DNA of 64,000 bases from Candidatus Brocadiaceae bacterium S225 (GCA_007859995.1 SMSL01000001.1:1-64000); one strand, 5' to 3'; counted from the first letter of the stretch, positions 20,030 through 29,868 are shown. The notes: generated from the sequence alone by a model not told the origin. Numbers and translations: made by a program.

Positions 20030-20713
20030 ATGACACATATTCTCATAATCGAAGATGAAGAAAATATACGTATCGGCTTGAAAGATTTGCTTGAAACTGA
20101 GCACTATCAGGTATCAGTGGCTGAAGATGGTAAAAAGGGATTATCATTAGCATTGGGTAATGTAGCAGACCTGGTAATACTGGATATTATGTTACCGTAT
20201 GTTGACGGCTATGAAGTCCTCAAGGCAATGCGTGACGCCAATCTCGAAACTCCTGTCATTTTATTAAGCGCCAAGACACAGGAGCTGGACAGGGTATTGG
20301 GCTTCCGTTTAGGGGCTGATGACTATGTGACCAAACCCTTTTCCAGTTCAGAACTCTTAATGCGGATAAAGGCCCGTCTAAAAAACTTACAGCAGGAGAA
20401 GCTGAGGAGCTTTCGCAGTGGAGAGTTGATGCTGGATATGGTGGCATCCAAGCTATGTATCGGCAACAAGGAAGTTAGCGCAACTATAAAGGAGAAAGAA
20501 ATATTGTCTTATTTAATCCGGCATGCCGGAAAGGCGGTAACGCGCCAGAAAATCCTACAAGATGTTTGGGGGGCTGAGGCTTCGTCCGTCACAAGCCGCA
20601 CCATAGACACACATATCCTAACATTAAGAAAAAAGATTGAACCTGACCCCAAGAAACCTACATTTATAGTATCAGTCCATAATGTAGGATATCGTTTTGA
20701 AAAAGCGGATTAA
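20030..20713 (+). CDS. OmpR-family response regulator
   Basis: 227 aa. The receiver domain has the acidic pair IEDEE, phospho-Asp in LVILDIMLPYVDGYEV, and the KPF lysine. The C-terminal winged-helix DNA-binding domain ends in RTIDTHILTLRKKIEPDPKKP joined to VGYRF. It starts 3 nt after the kinase stop codon. The cognate DNA targets are not known. Confidence 0.9.
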   Translation: MTHILIIEDEENIRIGLKDLLETEHYQVSVAEDGKKGLSLALGNVADLVILDIMLPYVDGYEVLKAMRDANLETPVILLSAKTQELDRVLGFRLGADDYVTKPFSSSELLMRIKARLKNLQQEKLRSFRSGELMLDMVASKLCIGNKEVSATIKEKEILSYLIRHAGKAVTRQKILQDVWGAEASSVTSRTIDTHILTLRKKIEPDPKKPTFIVSVHNVGYRFEKAD

Positions 20714-20784
20714 CCCTCTTAATACTATTTCTGAATGCCGAAAATCACTATAAACTGTTTTGCAAACGAACCTGCCGTTTTTCT

Positions 20785-21618
20785 TTATTCCAGTTGGAAA
20801 TTAACCGTTATCTCGGTAAATGAGGTTATTGCCTTTCCCCATTTTTTAGCTGGTGTAAACAGCCATTCCTTTACTGCTCCCATAGCGGCATTGTCCAGCA
20901 TATGATAACCTGAAGACGTGACAAGTTGTATTTGACCACAACGTCCGTCAGCCTTTACTTCAACGTTAAGTGTAACCTTTCCGGTATATTCCAGCTTCCT
21001 GGCTAATCTCGGGTATTCCGGAGGAGGGTTCTTGATATACCCTGGCTCAGTATGTTCTAATACACCGTTTTCCACGTCAGAGGTCTTTTCAGATTTTTGT
21101 TGATGTGGCAGGGGTTTACTTAAATCTACTACAACATTTTGGGCTCTTTCTGTATGTGGCAGAACTACTTTCTGTTGAATCCCTGAAGGGTTTGCAATGT
21201 TTTGTGTCAACATTTGGCCTGAAACGGTTTTCAATTCCGGCTCACTCTTATAAATAATCTCTTCCTGTGGAATCTCTGGAACAGATTCTCCGTCCGGCAT
21301 TAGAACATAAGAATCCTCTTTTACCAGTTTTAAGCTCTCTCTGGTTTCCTGTTTATCAGGAAGAGATTGATTCCCGTCCCCTGGTCTGGTTTCGACTTCC
21401 TTAAATTTTGTAACGTTTTTGGCTCTTTCGGTCTCTTCAGAATATGGTTGAGGATTCTCAAATACAATATGAATAGCAAGTTCACTATTTAAATTCCCGG
21501 ATTTAAGAGGGATTTGAGCAGAAGAAAAATGCAGGTGTTGGATACCTATCGCAAGTGATGCGTGAACAGCAATAGAAACTATTATACTGGCTAAAAAGAG
21601 AACATTTCCATTCATCAT
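20785..21618 (-). CDS. TonB-family energy transducer
   Basis: About 277 aa from the ATG at 21618 (the frame opens at a GTG at 21642). The short N-terminus leads into one membrane helix containing S-x3-H (SIAVH), the TonB motif that contacts ExbB/ExbD. A long Pro/Glu/Lys-rich spacer follows, then a C-terminal TonB domain (PPEYPRLARKLEYTGKVTL ... AVKEWLFTPA). It would transmit proton-motive force to outer-membrane receptors. No exbB, exbD or TonB-dependent receptor lies nearby. Its stop codon faces the response-regulator stop 70 nt away. Confidence 0.82.
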   Translation of the reverse strand: MMNGNVLFLASIIVSIAVHASLAIGIQHLHFSSAQIPLKSGNLNSELAIHIVFENPQPYSEETERAKNVTKFKEVETRPGDGNQSLPDKQETRESLKLVKEDSYVLMPDGESVPEIPQEEIIYKSEPELKTVSGQMLTQNIANPSGIQQKVVLPHTERAQNVVVDLSKPLPHQQKSEKTSDVENGVLEHTEPGYIKNPPPEYPRLARKLEYTGKVTLNVEVKADGRCGQIQLVTSSGYHMLDNAAMGAVKEWLFTPAKKWGKAITSFTEITVNFQLE

Positions 21619-21642
21619 ACTGTATAAAAGTATAGGAATCAC

Positions 21643-22003
21643 AAAGTTCTGTCAACTTTGATTATTGTTTAAGATTACAAATTATAAAGAACATTTAAGT
21701 TAAAATCTATTATTTTCTCAGCATCATCCGGTTAGAAATAGTTCAAGCAAATGAAAACAAAAATATGCTCCTCTCTTTCGAGAGGAATCCAATACTGGAA
21801 TCCTCTCGAAAGAGAGGACTGTCCGCAATCAATAATCAAATAGTACGAATCTTTCATTTGCGCGAGTAACCGTTTTCTCCTGTGATCTTAAAAGCTTTGC
21901 GTGAAATCACCTCTTTTTTTTCCTCTTGATTTTAAATACTCATCTTTATTATAATCCGTAAGTTATTACCCTATTAATTTTTACACATTTGAACTTGAAT
22001 ATT
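21643..22003. other. Divergent intergenic region, tonB-like / gspG
   Basis: About 360 nt with a strong inverted hairpin repeat (listed separately) and otherwise AT-rich sequence. Promoters for both flanking genes must lie here, but none is convincing. Confidence 0.4.
21769..21818. repeat. Inverted pair of GAAA-loop hairpins
   Basis: Two 23-nt arms match at 22 positions around a 4-nt centre, giving a 50-nt cruciform. Each arm is itself a hairpin with a 7-bp stem (TCCTCTC/GAGAGGA) and a 4-nt loop (GAAA read along the right arm). A third related unit with compensatory changes is at 63146-63168. It looks like a small dispersed repeat of REP or MITE type. Confidence 0.65.
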
Positions 22004-22468
22004 ATGGTTAAAAAAATGAAGAAATCTGGCAAGAATAAAACATCAAATCAAAGAGCACATATGGTCTCAGGTTTCACATTGATTGAACTTCTGATAGTAA
22101 TGGTAATCATCGGGTTGCTTGCCGCGTTTATTGCCCCAAAGCTTATTGGACGGGTGGGCGAATCAAAACAGACAGCCGCAAAAGCACAAATTGAATTAAT
22201 CTCAACTGCAATTGAAATATACAAGCTGGACACAGGAAAGTACCCTTCGCAGGAAACAGGTCTGCAATCGTTAAATACCAAACCTGGTGATGTGCAAAAC
22301 TGGAAAGGGCCTTATATGAAAAAAGATAAAGCCCCTAAAGATCCATGGGGTGCTGACTATATATACAAATTCCCTGGTACACATGGAGATTACGACCTCA
22401 TTTCTTATGGAGCGGATGGAACTGAGGGTGGATCAGGTGATAATCAGGACATAGTCAGTTGGGAATAA
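22004..22468 (+). CDS. gspG: Type II secretion major pseudopilin GspG
   Basis: About 154 aa from the ATG at 22004 (a TTG lies 15 nt upstream). The leader ends MVSG, followed by FTLIELLIVMVIIGLLAAF with Glu at +5. The mature part has the GspG landmarks: YKLDTGKYPSQETGLQSL, WKGPYMKKD, PKDPWGADYIYK and the aspartate-rich calcium-site tail SYGADGTEGG. GspG forms the pseudopilus shaft. It heads the plus-strand part of the secretion cluster and is followed by gspE. Confidence 0.92.
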   Translation: MVKKMKKSGKNKTSNQRAHMVSGFTLIELLIVMVIIGLLAAFIAPKLIGRVGESKQTAAKAQIELISTAIEIYKLDTGKYPSQETGLQSLNTKPGDVQNWKGPYMKKDKAPKDPWGADYIYKFPGTHGDYDLISYGADGTEGGSGDNQDIVSWE

Positions 22469-22552
22469 GTAGATCTTATCACTCCCACATGCGCCTGAAC
22501 AAATATTTAACTCTATTTTTTAACGTCTGATAATTAATAACAGTGGCAAACC

Positions 22553-24232
22553 ATGTCAAGATTAGAAGACAAAAACAGTAGACTGCTGGAAGTTCTGTTA
22601 GAAGTGGGCAAGATAACAAGGGATGACGTAGAGAAGATTATTCAGCTGCAGGAAAAAACTCACGAAAAAGCGGACAGGATATTATTAAATCTTGGTATTA
22701 TCTCTGAAGAGGACTTGCGGGATGCGCTGGGTAATATATTCAATCTAAAAATCTGGCAAAGGAAGAAGGAAGAGAAGCTTCCCGTAATTGATTATCTACC
22801 ACAAAGCTTTCTGCATTCCAACAGAATTCTACCCATAAAGCAATATAACGGTAACCTTGATATTGCCATCACAGATCCTTCTGACGAATCACTTCTGGAA
22901 GTTATAGAATCAACCACGAATAAACGGGTAAATATCTTTGTCGGCTGCGAAAAAGACATTATCGCGTCAATAAATGAGACGTATGAAGATCTTACAGAAG
23001 AAGACCAATCTGCCTATTCGATAGATCTTGATGTCGTTGACGATATAGAGAAGCTTAAAGATCTTGCATTGGAAGCACCTGTTGTAAGGCTGGTTAATAA
23101 CACTCTTAATAAAGCGTTAGAAATTGGAGCAAGCGACGTACACATTGAGATGTTTGAGAACAAACCAAAGCTCAGATATAGAATTGACGGAGTTCTCATA
23201 GACTATCCAGCCCCCGCACGCGACGTATATTTCGCAACGATCAACAGGATCAAAATAATGTCAAACCTGAACATTGCCGAAAAACGGCTGCCTCAGGACG
23301 GCAGAATACGTCTGAAGGTTGGTGGCAAGGAGATAGACATCAGGGTATCCGTTATACCAATGTTATATGGAGAGTGTATAGTGATGCGTATCCTGGACAA
23401 GTCAAACATAACTCTTGATCTTTCCACGTTTGGTTTCAGTGAGGATGTTCTGGAGAACCTCAGAAAACTTATAAAAAAATCTGAAGGTATGATACTGGCC
23501 ACAGGACCTACCGGCAGCGGCAAGACCACTACACTCTATGCTTCACTAAAGGAGATAATATCACCTTCTTTAAAGATAATAACAGTTGAAGACCCGGTTG
23601 AGTACAGCCTTGACGGAGTGAACCAGATACAGGTTAACAGTAAAGTAGGTTTGGACTTTGCTTCCGGGCTTCGTTCAATATTAAGGCATGATCCGGATGT
23701 AATACTCGTAGGAGAGATCAGGGACAAGAGTACTGCCGGCATATGTATACAATCATCACTGACCGGTCATCTTGTCCTGTCGACACTTCACACGAACGAT
23801 GCGGCCTCCACCTTTAATCGCCTTCTTGATATGGGTATGGAAGATTACCTGGTTTCTACCTGCGTGATAGCAGTTCTGGCACAAAGGCTGGTAAGAAAAC
23901 TTTGTGAATGCAAGGAAGAGTACCGCCTCGATGAAGAGACTAAGGCGAGGATTGGTATAGACAGTGACAAACCATTGTACCGCCCGAAAGGCTGCATCGA
24001 ATGCAGCAATACCGGATACAGAGGTAGAGTTGCTATTTCAGAACTGCTCATAGTGAATGACAATATCAGGCAAATGATAGTCAACCGTGAACGCTCAAAT
24101 GTAATACAGCAGGAGGCCATGAAACACGGAATGAGGACACTCTGGCAGGACGGGCTTAAAAAAGTGGAAGAGGGATTTACCTCACTGAGCGAACTTGAAA
24201 GAGTTACGGACGATACATCAGTTAATGCTTGA
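22553..24232 (+). CDS. gspE: Type II secretion ATPase GspE
   Basis: 559 aa. An N1 domain (residues 1-150) precedes the ATPase core. The core has Walker A ATGPTGSGKTTTLYA, Asp box VEDPVEY, Walker B DPDVILVGEIRD and His box TGHLVLSTLHTND. The zinc site has CEC and CIEC around residues 455-490 (first half CECK rather than CxxC-type CPHC). It drives pseudopilus assembly. It is a paralogue of the pilus ATPase at 9.7-11.4 kb. Confidence 0.92.
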   Translation: MSRLEDKNSRLLEVLLEVGKITRDDVEKIIQLQEKTHEKADRILLNLGIISEEDLRDALGNIFNLKIWQRKKEEKLPVIDYLPQSFLHSNRILPIKQYNGNLDIAITDPSDESLLEVIESTTNKRVNIFVGCEKDIIASINETYEDLTEEDQSAYSIDLDVVDDIEKLKDLALEAPVVRLVNNTLNKALEIGASDVHIEMFENKPKLRYRIDGVLIDYPAPARDVYFATINRIKIMSNLNIAEKRLPQDGRIRLKVGGKEIDIRVSVIPMLYGECIVMRILDKSNITLDLSTFGFSEDVLENLRKLIKKSEGMILATGPTGSGKTTTLYASLKEIISPSLKIITVEDPVEYSLDGVNQIQVNSKVGLDFASGLRSILRHDPDVILVGEIRDKSTAGICIQSSLTGHLVLSTLHTNDAASTFNRLLDMGMEDYLVSTCVIAVLAQRLVRKLCECKEEYRLDEETKARIGIDSDKPLYRPKGCIECSNTGYRGRVAISELLIVNDNIRQMIVNRERSNVIQQEAMKHGMRTLWQDGLKKVEEGFTSLSELERVTDDTSVNA

Positions 24233-24282
24233 AAAAAACTTCAGATGAAACTGAATAAACGAACTACAGAGGACCAACACTA

Positions 24283-25320
24283 ATGCTATTAAGTAAAAAA
24301 TCTACGCAAATATTACTATGTCTTTGCATTATACTCCTTTCAACTCACTTCTGCTCAGCGACTGAATATAGCAGGCATCAAGAGATACGCTCCAATATTA
24401 ATAAAGGTATTTCCCTGTACAATGAGGGTCGTAAAAAAGAGGCCCTCACCTATCTGGAGGAAATAACAGGCAGCGGAATTGTGTATCCAGATGTTTATTA
24501 CGTATTGGGAGAGATTTACTACGCCGGAAACGAACTACAGAAAGCTATTGAGAACTGGGAGATTGCACAGAGTCAATCACCCAGGGATGCAATCCTCTCT
24601 AAGATTACAAAGGCAAAAAAGGAACTTAAACTGGATGAAAAACTAAGCGATAAGATCAGCTGCAACTTTGTGCTCAAATACGACCAGGTCGATGCATATT
24701 CATCCGAATTGATCCTTCACTCACTCGTAAACGCATATAATACACTTGCATACGATTTCGGATGGTATGAGAACAGCGAGTTTACCGTCATCCTCTATTC
24801 GAATGACGATTTTACCGATATAATGAACGTGCCTTCCTGGGCGGCAGCTATATACGATGGAAAGATACGAATACCATTCCAGTACGCATCGTTAAATATT
24901 GATGAACTGGAAGCGATAATCCGGCACGAGCTGACACACGCCCTTATACATCGTATGGCCGGCAACAATGTCCCCGCATGGCTGCATGAGGGAATAGCAC
25001 AATACAAGGACGAGGTAGATGATACAGCCGCAAAGGAAGTGCTGAAACAAGCCGTTGCCGGCAATTCCCTGATACCATTCAAAAAACTTAAGGGAGGTTT
25101 TGTTAGTTTTAAGGAAGACAGTACAAAGGTAAAAATCGCTTACGCTCAAAGCCTTAGCTTTATTGAATACCTCATAGACAACTACGGCTTCTATACAATA
25201 CTCGGCATATTAAATGATTTTAACAACTACTCATCCCTTGACGAACTGTTTACGTCAGTCTACCGCCTCAATCTTAACCAGTTAGAAAATGGCTGGCTGG
25301 AACAACTGAGGTTGGAATAA
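24283..25320 (+). CDS. Secreted TPR protein with MA-type zinc metallopeptidase domain
   Basis: 345 aa. An N-terminal signal peptide (about 1-26, ending CSA) is followed by a TPR-like region (about 35-110: GISLYNEGRKKEALTYLE and YYVLGEIYYAGNELQKAIE). The C-terminal domain has the gluzincin-type zinc signature RHELTHALIH followed 14 residues later by WLHEGIAQY, as in the peptidase MA/M1-like group. It lies 50 nt after gspE and is probably cotranscribed with it, so it may process or be exported by the secretion system. Substrate unknown. Confidence 0.78.
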   Translation: MLLSKKSTQILLCLCIILLSTHFCSATEYSRHQEIRSNINKGISLYNEGRKKEALTYLEEITGSGIVYPDVYYVLGEIYYAGNELQKAIENWEIAQSQSPRDAILSKITKAKKELKLDEKLSDKISCNFVLKYDQVDAYSSELILHSLVNAYNTLAYDFGWYENSEFTVILYSNDDFTDIMNVPSWAAAIYDGKIRIPFQYASLNIDELEAIIRHELTHALIHRMAGNNVPAWLHEGIAQYKDEVDDTAAKEVLKQAVAGNSLIPFKKLKGGFVSFKEDSTKVKIAYAQSLSFIEYLIDNYGFYTILGILNDFNNYSSLDELFTSVYRLNLNQLENGWLEQLRLE

Positions 25321-25343
25321 GAACGACATGGGATCAAACGTTC
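25320..25343. terminator. Weak hairpin between converging gene ends
   Basis: AGAACG and CGTTCT arms with a 13-nt loop lie in the 22-nt gap between the metallopeptidase gene and the converging gspF. There is no T tract. It may help separate the two converging transcripts. Confidence 0.3.
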
Positions 25344-26545
25344 TAAAATGAAACTTCGTTAATGCTGAATATGGCGCTTAGCATGGAGATGACGATTATG
25401 CCGATTGCGCATCCCATTACCAGGATTAAGGCCGGCTCCACCATGGATATCAGCCTCTTAATTCTCTGCTCTATGTCCGTATCCATAGTGTCAGACACCT
25501 TTACGAGCATTTCATCCAATTTACCCGTCTCCTCACCTACCATAAGCAGGTGTTGAGCGATTCCAGGGAAAAATGCTTTTTCTCCTAACGGAACGGTAAA
25601 ACCTTTACCGGCCTTTATACCAGGCTTAACAGACTCTATTTTGTCCGACAAGAAAGTATTTGATAGAACACCCTTTGAAATATCTATAGAAGTTAGCAGA
25701 GAGACGCCGTTCTCAAGCAACGTGCCTAACGTTCTTGCAAAACGTGATATTTCGATTCTCCATAATATATCTCCGAGGATGGGTATACCAAGTTTCTTCC
25801 TGTCAATACTCGCCTGCACACCGGGCTTTCTCTTCAGTGATTTAAACAGGTAGTAAACGCCTATTAAGGTGATAACCAGAATCCATCCGTAGCTTGTCAG
25901 GACATCGCAGAGTTTGATCAATATCTGTGTGGAAAGCGGCAAGGCGATACCAACTTCATCGAACACTTTTGTAAATCTTGGCATTACTATCAAAACCAAA
26001 GCGCCAACAGACAGGATACCTGACATAACCAGAAACAGGGGATAGATGAGTGATGATGTTATTTCAGACTTAATCTTCTGTACTCTTTCCATAAAAGAAC
26101 CCAGGCGCTCAAGAACCTTTGGCAATACCCCACTCTCCTCACCGGCACGAACCATATTCACGTAAACGCCTGTAAAAACGTCAGGAAACATAGATAATGC
26201 ATCGCCGAGTGATTTGCCTCCTTTTACCTCCTCCAGAATATCCAGTATCAGCCCTTTAAATTTTTTATTATCCTGTGCTTCTGAAAGTATCCTCAGGCTT
26301 TTGTCTAGTGAAATACCACTATTCAGTAATATACCAAGTTCCTGGGTAAAAAAAACAGTAGCTCTCTTTACCGAGCGATTTGAGAAAAGCTTACCTGTTT
26401 TTTCGCCACCGACCTCTTCCACTTTCAGGACAATGTGACCGGCCTTTTTCAGGTAATCTAACAACTCCGCCTTGCTAACGGAAGTTCTCTTGCCTTCCAG
26501 AACACCGCTACCTCTGGTCATAACGCGATATTTAAACGTACTCAT
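25343..26545 (-). CDS. gspF: Type II secretion platform protein GspF
   Basis: 400 aa. N-terminal FKYRVMTRGSGVLEG is followed by a repeated GspF domain with the family motifs GEESGVLPKVLERL and GEETGKLDEML. Three membrane helices lie at about residues 165-190, 215-232 and 370-395. It is the polytopic inner-membrane protein that contacts GspE and GspL. It is transcribed from the strand opposite to gspG/gspE and is the last gene of the minus-strand cluster. Confidence 0.9.
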   Translation of the reverse strand: MSTFKYRVMTRGSGVLEGKRTSVSKAELLDYLKKAGHIVLKVEEVGGEKTGKLFSNRSVKRATVFFTQELGILLNSGISLDKSLRILSEAQDNKKFKGLILDILEEVKGGKSLGDALSMFPDVFTGVYVNMVRAGEESGVLPKVLERLGSFMERVQKIKSEITSSLIYPLFLVMSGILSVGALVLIVMPRFTKVFDEVGIALPLSTQILIKLCDVLTSYGWILVITLIGVYYLFKSLKRKPGVQASIDRKKLGIPILGDILWRIEISRFARTLGTLLENGVSLLTSIDISKGVLSNTFLSDKIESVKPGIKAGKGFTVPLGEKAFFPGIAQHLLMVGEETGKLDEMLVKVSDTMDTDIEQRIKRLISMVEPALILVMGCAIGIIVISMLSAIFSINEVSF

Positions 26546-26592
26546 TAATCCTCATTTTTCTTAGTCTGGACAGGAGCTATATCGACACCAAA

Positions 26593-27888
26593 TTACAAGA
26601 GAGGAAATTTGACAATCATCTCCCTGCCATGCCAGTCAAGCCTTACCCTGTCTGGTTCGATACTTGTAACCTTATATCCCTCATATATATCCCCCTCCTC
26701 TACATACAAAGTTTTTTCCTTACGAAAAGAAGACATCGGAATATTTATCAATGCTTTCTTAATGCCTCTTGCTGCCACTATTACTATTCCTTGCAGGAGA
26801 ATTTCTGACGGTTTTCCTGATAAAGACTTTTGCTTTATTTCTTCCTCTGTCACCAAATCAACCGATTTTGGCATTTCAGTTATTACAGCTTCACGTTTAT
26901 CCTCAGAAAAAGCTACGTCTTTAAATTTATTGTCAGGGTACATTTCAGCAACCTCCTGCATTTCAATCGCTTTAGGTAACTGTGCATCGACAAATGCAGG
27001 CATAGAAAAATATTCAGGTTCCTTATACAAAAGATTAAGTGACGTTTTATCATGGATATCTGCATGTGCTATTTTATTAACTTCCGCATCGTCCACATCG
27101 AAACTCTCATCTGTTTGAGCATCCCCAACTATTTTAACTTTATATTCTAATTTTGTGAGGCCCCCTGTCTTTACTCTTCCGGAAATATCGCCCTGCTCAA
27201 AATCCTTTAATCCGGAATAGAGCATTATAACGATCTCCTCTCCATGCCAGTCAAGCCTTATCCGGTCTTTTTCAATACTTGTGACCTTATATCCCTCTAA
27301 TTCATCTCCCTCTTCAATATAAAGTGTTTTCATTTTACTAACCCCTTTTGACGGGTTATTAATCAGAGCTTTTTTCAGATCTCCGGCTATCACAACTCCT
27401 TGCAATACAATTTTTTTCGGTTTTCCTGCAAGCGCTTTTTTCTTAGCCAGGGCTTTCTTTGCCAGATCATCCCTTACCATTTTTTTATTCTTCAATTCAG
27501 ATGATTTTGGTATTAAAGCCTTTACTACCCATTCTTTCCGCTCATGTGAAAACACATTCCTTTCGGCAATAATGCCAAAGGCTTCAACTTCTATCACATC
27601 ATCTTTCTTTGAATCAACACCAACCAATTTAGTACCTGGAGATTCAGTGTCGCGTTCGGTTTCTGTCTCCTGAACATCTATCATTTTAGACAACTCGGTA
27701 ACATCTGTTATGGGCAACAAGTAATATATTAACGCACTGGCTGTTATCAGTATTATGACAACCCCGAAGAGGGCTAAATTTGCCACATGCAATATACACC
27801 TTGTACCATGTACGGTGGTCACAGAAACATCCGCTTCAGGTTTATGGCGCTTAAACAGCTTTTTGATGTTAAGTATTTTCAGTAACAT
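26593..27888 (-). CDS. gspC: GspC-like protein with a duplicated HR domain
   Basis: About 431 aa from the ATG at 27888, two bases after the gspM-like stop (the longer frame to 27966 would overlap gspM). One membrane helix lies at about 34-57. A GspC homology region at about 160-224 (LYIEEGDELEGYKVTSIEKD, then RIRLDWHGEE) recurs at about 362-429 (LYVEEGDIYEGYKVTSIEPD, then RVRLDWHGRE). GspC links the inner-membrane platform to the secretin GspD through its HR domain, and usual GspC has only one. No PDZ domain is seen. The duplication is also visible at the DNA level, so it may be fairly recent. Confidence 0.72.
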   Translation of the reverse strand: MLLKILNIKKLFKRHKPEADVSVTTVHGTRCILHVANLALFGVVIILITASALIYYLLPITDVTELSKMIDVQETETERDTESPGTKLVGVDSKKDDVIEVEAFGIIAERNVFSHERKEWVVKALIPKSSELKNKKMVRDDLAKKALAKKKALAGKPKKIVLQGVVIAGDLKKALINNPSKGVSKMKTLYIEEGDELEGYKVTSIEKDRIRLDWHGEEIVIMLYSGLKDFEQGDISGRVKTGGLTKLEYKVKIVGDAQTDESFDVDDAEVNKIAHADIHDKTSLNLLYKEPEYFSMPAFVDAQLPKAIEMQEVAEMYPDNKFKDVAFSEDKREAVITEMPKSVDLVTEEEIKQKSLSGKPSEILLQGIVIVAARGIKKALINIPMSSFRKEKTLYVEEGDIYEGYKVTSIEPDRVRLDWHGREMIVKFPLL

Positions 27889-27889
27889 T

Positions 27890-28615
27890 TTATACTCTAT
27901 CCCGGGCAAACCAAAATTTCTGCGAGACCGGCATGCGGATACTATCAAGATTCCCTGCATCAACAAACACGATAGCCCTCCTATAATTCCCGATAGTAGA
28001 TTGAAGACCGACCTTCTTCCCTAATGCCTTTGCCTCAATCTTCGCTATTGCAGACAGCTTAATAATCGCAGATACTCCCTTCGTAGTAGTATAGCCAGTA
28101 CTCTCTATCTTAAGATCATCTACGAAGACGAACGTTTCACCATCATATTCGATATTATAAAGGAATTTCTGAAGTTTCTTTATCTTATCTATATCATTTA
28201 TTTCAACACTTGCATATACAAGCATTAAGTTCGGTTTGTCATGTATGATTTCAACTTTTTGTGCAGAACTTCTTGAGATTATAAGCCCGCTCTTTCTTGC
28301 AGCACTTTTTACAATATCTTGCAGTTCTGCCTGAGCCAAATCCCCTGTCTTAGATTGAATAAATTTCTTCTCATAGGAATTGTAGGTATCTTTTAATTTG
28401 ATTAATTGCGCTTCATATGCATCCTTCCTGCTAATTACTGCATTATATTTTGTAAATAATTTCTTCTTTAAAGCCAACTCATCATTCAGGTTTCCAGACG
28501 TATTATTAAATGGATTAAATGACAGTCGGTCACATATTATGACAATGAGTAAAACTACTGCGATGGATGAGAAAATCAGAGTCCGGTTGTTGAGTTTATT
28601 CAGTTGTTGCCTCAT
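27890..28615 (-). CDS. gspM: GspM/PilO-like inner-membrane protein
   Basis: 241 aa. An N-terminal membrane helix (about 14-29) is followed by a coiled coil (about 45-90) and a ferredoxin-fold-like domain. The gene starts in an overlapping TAATG with the gspL-like stop and ends 1 nt before gspC, so the three are translationally coupled. The name rests on topology and the L-M order typical of type II secretion loci. PilO-like naming would be equally defensible. Confidence 0.6.
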   Translation of the reverse strand: MRQQLNKLNNRTLIFSSIAVVLLIVIICDRLSFNPFNNTSGNLNDELALKKKLFTKYNAVISRKDAYEAQLIKLKDTYNSYEKKFIQSKTGDLAQAELQDIVKSAARKSGLIISRSSAQKVEIIHDKPNLMLVYASVEINDIDKIKKLQKFLYNIEYDGETFVFVDDLKIESTGYTTTKGVSAIIKLSAIAKIEAKALGKKVGLQSTIGNYRRAIVFVDAGNLDSIRMPVSQKFWFARDRV

Positions 28616-29868
28616 TATTGCTTTATATTCCCTTTAATCTTAAATTTCTCATTACCGGTTTTATCCTTTACTACAGAAGAGGTAAAACTTACGCCGTCAA
28701 AGCGAGGAGAGTTTTCCAGTAGCGTTAACACCTTTGCACCTGACAAACCCACGCCTTCTATTTCAAATCCATCATTTTTAACGAATAATTGCCTTACCCA
28801 TGTATCATCCGGAACTACCTTTGTAAGTTCAGCAACCAGAGCTATCCGCCGTGAATTTTTCTGTATAACCCCAATTATTTTATCATTAATTTCCGAAATG
28901 CTGTCAATTTCTTCTTTTAATCTGCTCGATACCATTACACTGGGATGCAGTTGCTTTAGCTTTGCGTCAATAATTTGTAAACTCTGCTCTTTTTTGTTTT
29001 TGAATATTCCCGGTAATATAAAAACAAAAGCAAGTACCAGTATTGAAAGTACACCCATTGCTGCAAGTTCCGGTATCTCCCTCTTAGCTTTTACCTTTAA
29101 TACATTAAATCTACCCAAACACTCTGATAGTCCGTTTAGCGCAACACCAAGTGATTGTTTACCTGCATCCCAATATTCAACATTCAAATCATCTTTAATA
29201 TGTAAATCGTTTATTTCGTCCTGTCCACATCCCAGGAAGTTTATATTATCCGGTATGTTCTCAAGAATCTTGCTCTTTAACGAATCTTTGTTTCTAGCCA
29301 GTGACGTGCCTACAAGTATTTTGTCTATATATAAATTGAAAGTATATCTATCATGATATTTTTCAACTACTGCAACTCTGCCGTCGGCAACAAGCGGGAT
29401 GTAAGAAAGTGGAGAAATGATTACTCGATCAGGCTTGAGATTTGAGGATTCCAGTTTTAATATAATGCCGTCCAGTTCTTCCTTTTTTATCGCAAAGATA
29501 AATACCTTTTCACCATACTCAGCGGAATAAAAGGGATGGATGTCATAGTATACTTCATCTTCAGGGAATAGAATAAAGCTGTCCAGCTGGTAGGAAAGAG
29601 ACTCCTTCAGCTCCTTGATATTCGACGCAGGTAGCTCAATTTCTCTTACAATAGTGCTCTCTCTGGGCCACGACAAAATAACATTCTTTGCATGAAAGTC
29701 GTTAGTATCCTGTATTAATTGGAGTTCCAGAGGTTCCTTTAACAGAAAGTCCTTAACCACTGTACTCTCAGAACTGGATTTCAAGAATTTTTGGGATGCT
29801 TTCGAAACAATCAGATCGTTCCCATTAATTGATAACCCGATACTTTTTGGAAAAAACATTTGTTGCAA
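28615..29868 (-). CDS. gspL: GspL-like (PilM-PilN fused) secretion protein
   Basis: 417 aa. The first ~240 residues are an actin-like cytoplasmic domain (SIGLSINGNDLIVSKA; PDRVIISPLSYIPL). A membrane helix at about 271-289 and a PilN-type periplasmic domain follow (DDTWVRQLFVKNDGFEIEGV). GspL recruits GspE to the membrane. It is paralogous in layout to the pilus protein at 5.7-7.1 kb. Confidence 0.7.
   Translation of the reverse strand: MQQMFFPKSIGLSINGNDLIVSKASQKFLKSSSESTVVKDFLLKEPLELQLIQDTNDFHAKNVILSWPRESTIVREIELPASNIKELKESLSYQLDSFILFPEDEVYYDIHPFYSAEYGEKVFIFAIKKEELDGIILKLESSNLKPDRVIISPLSYIPLVADGRVAVVEKYHDRYTFNLYIDKILVGTSLARNKDSLKSKILENIPDNINFLGCGQDEINDLHIKDDLNVEYWDAGKQSLGVALNGLSECLGRFNVLKVKAKREIPELAAMGVLSILVLAFVFILPGIFKNKKEQSLQIIDAKLKQLHPSVMVSSRLKEEIDSISEINDKIIGVIQKNSRRIALVAELTKVVPDDTWVRQLFVKNDGFEIEGVGLSGAKVLTLLENSPRFDGVSFTSSVVKDKTGNEKFKIKGNIKQ

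Noticed and set aside
27889..27966. 26-residue extension of the gspC-like frame into gspM
   Set aside because: The ATG at 27888 directly after the gspM stop gives a normal N-terminus and avoids the overlap.
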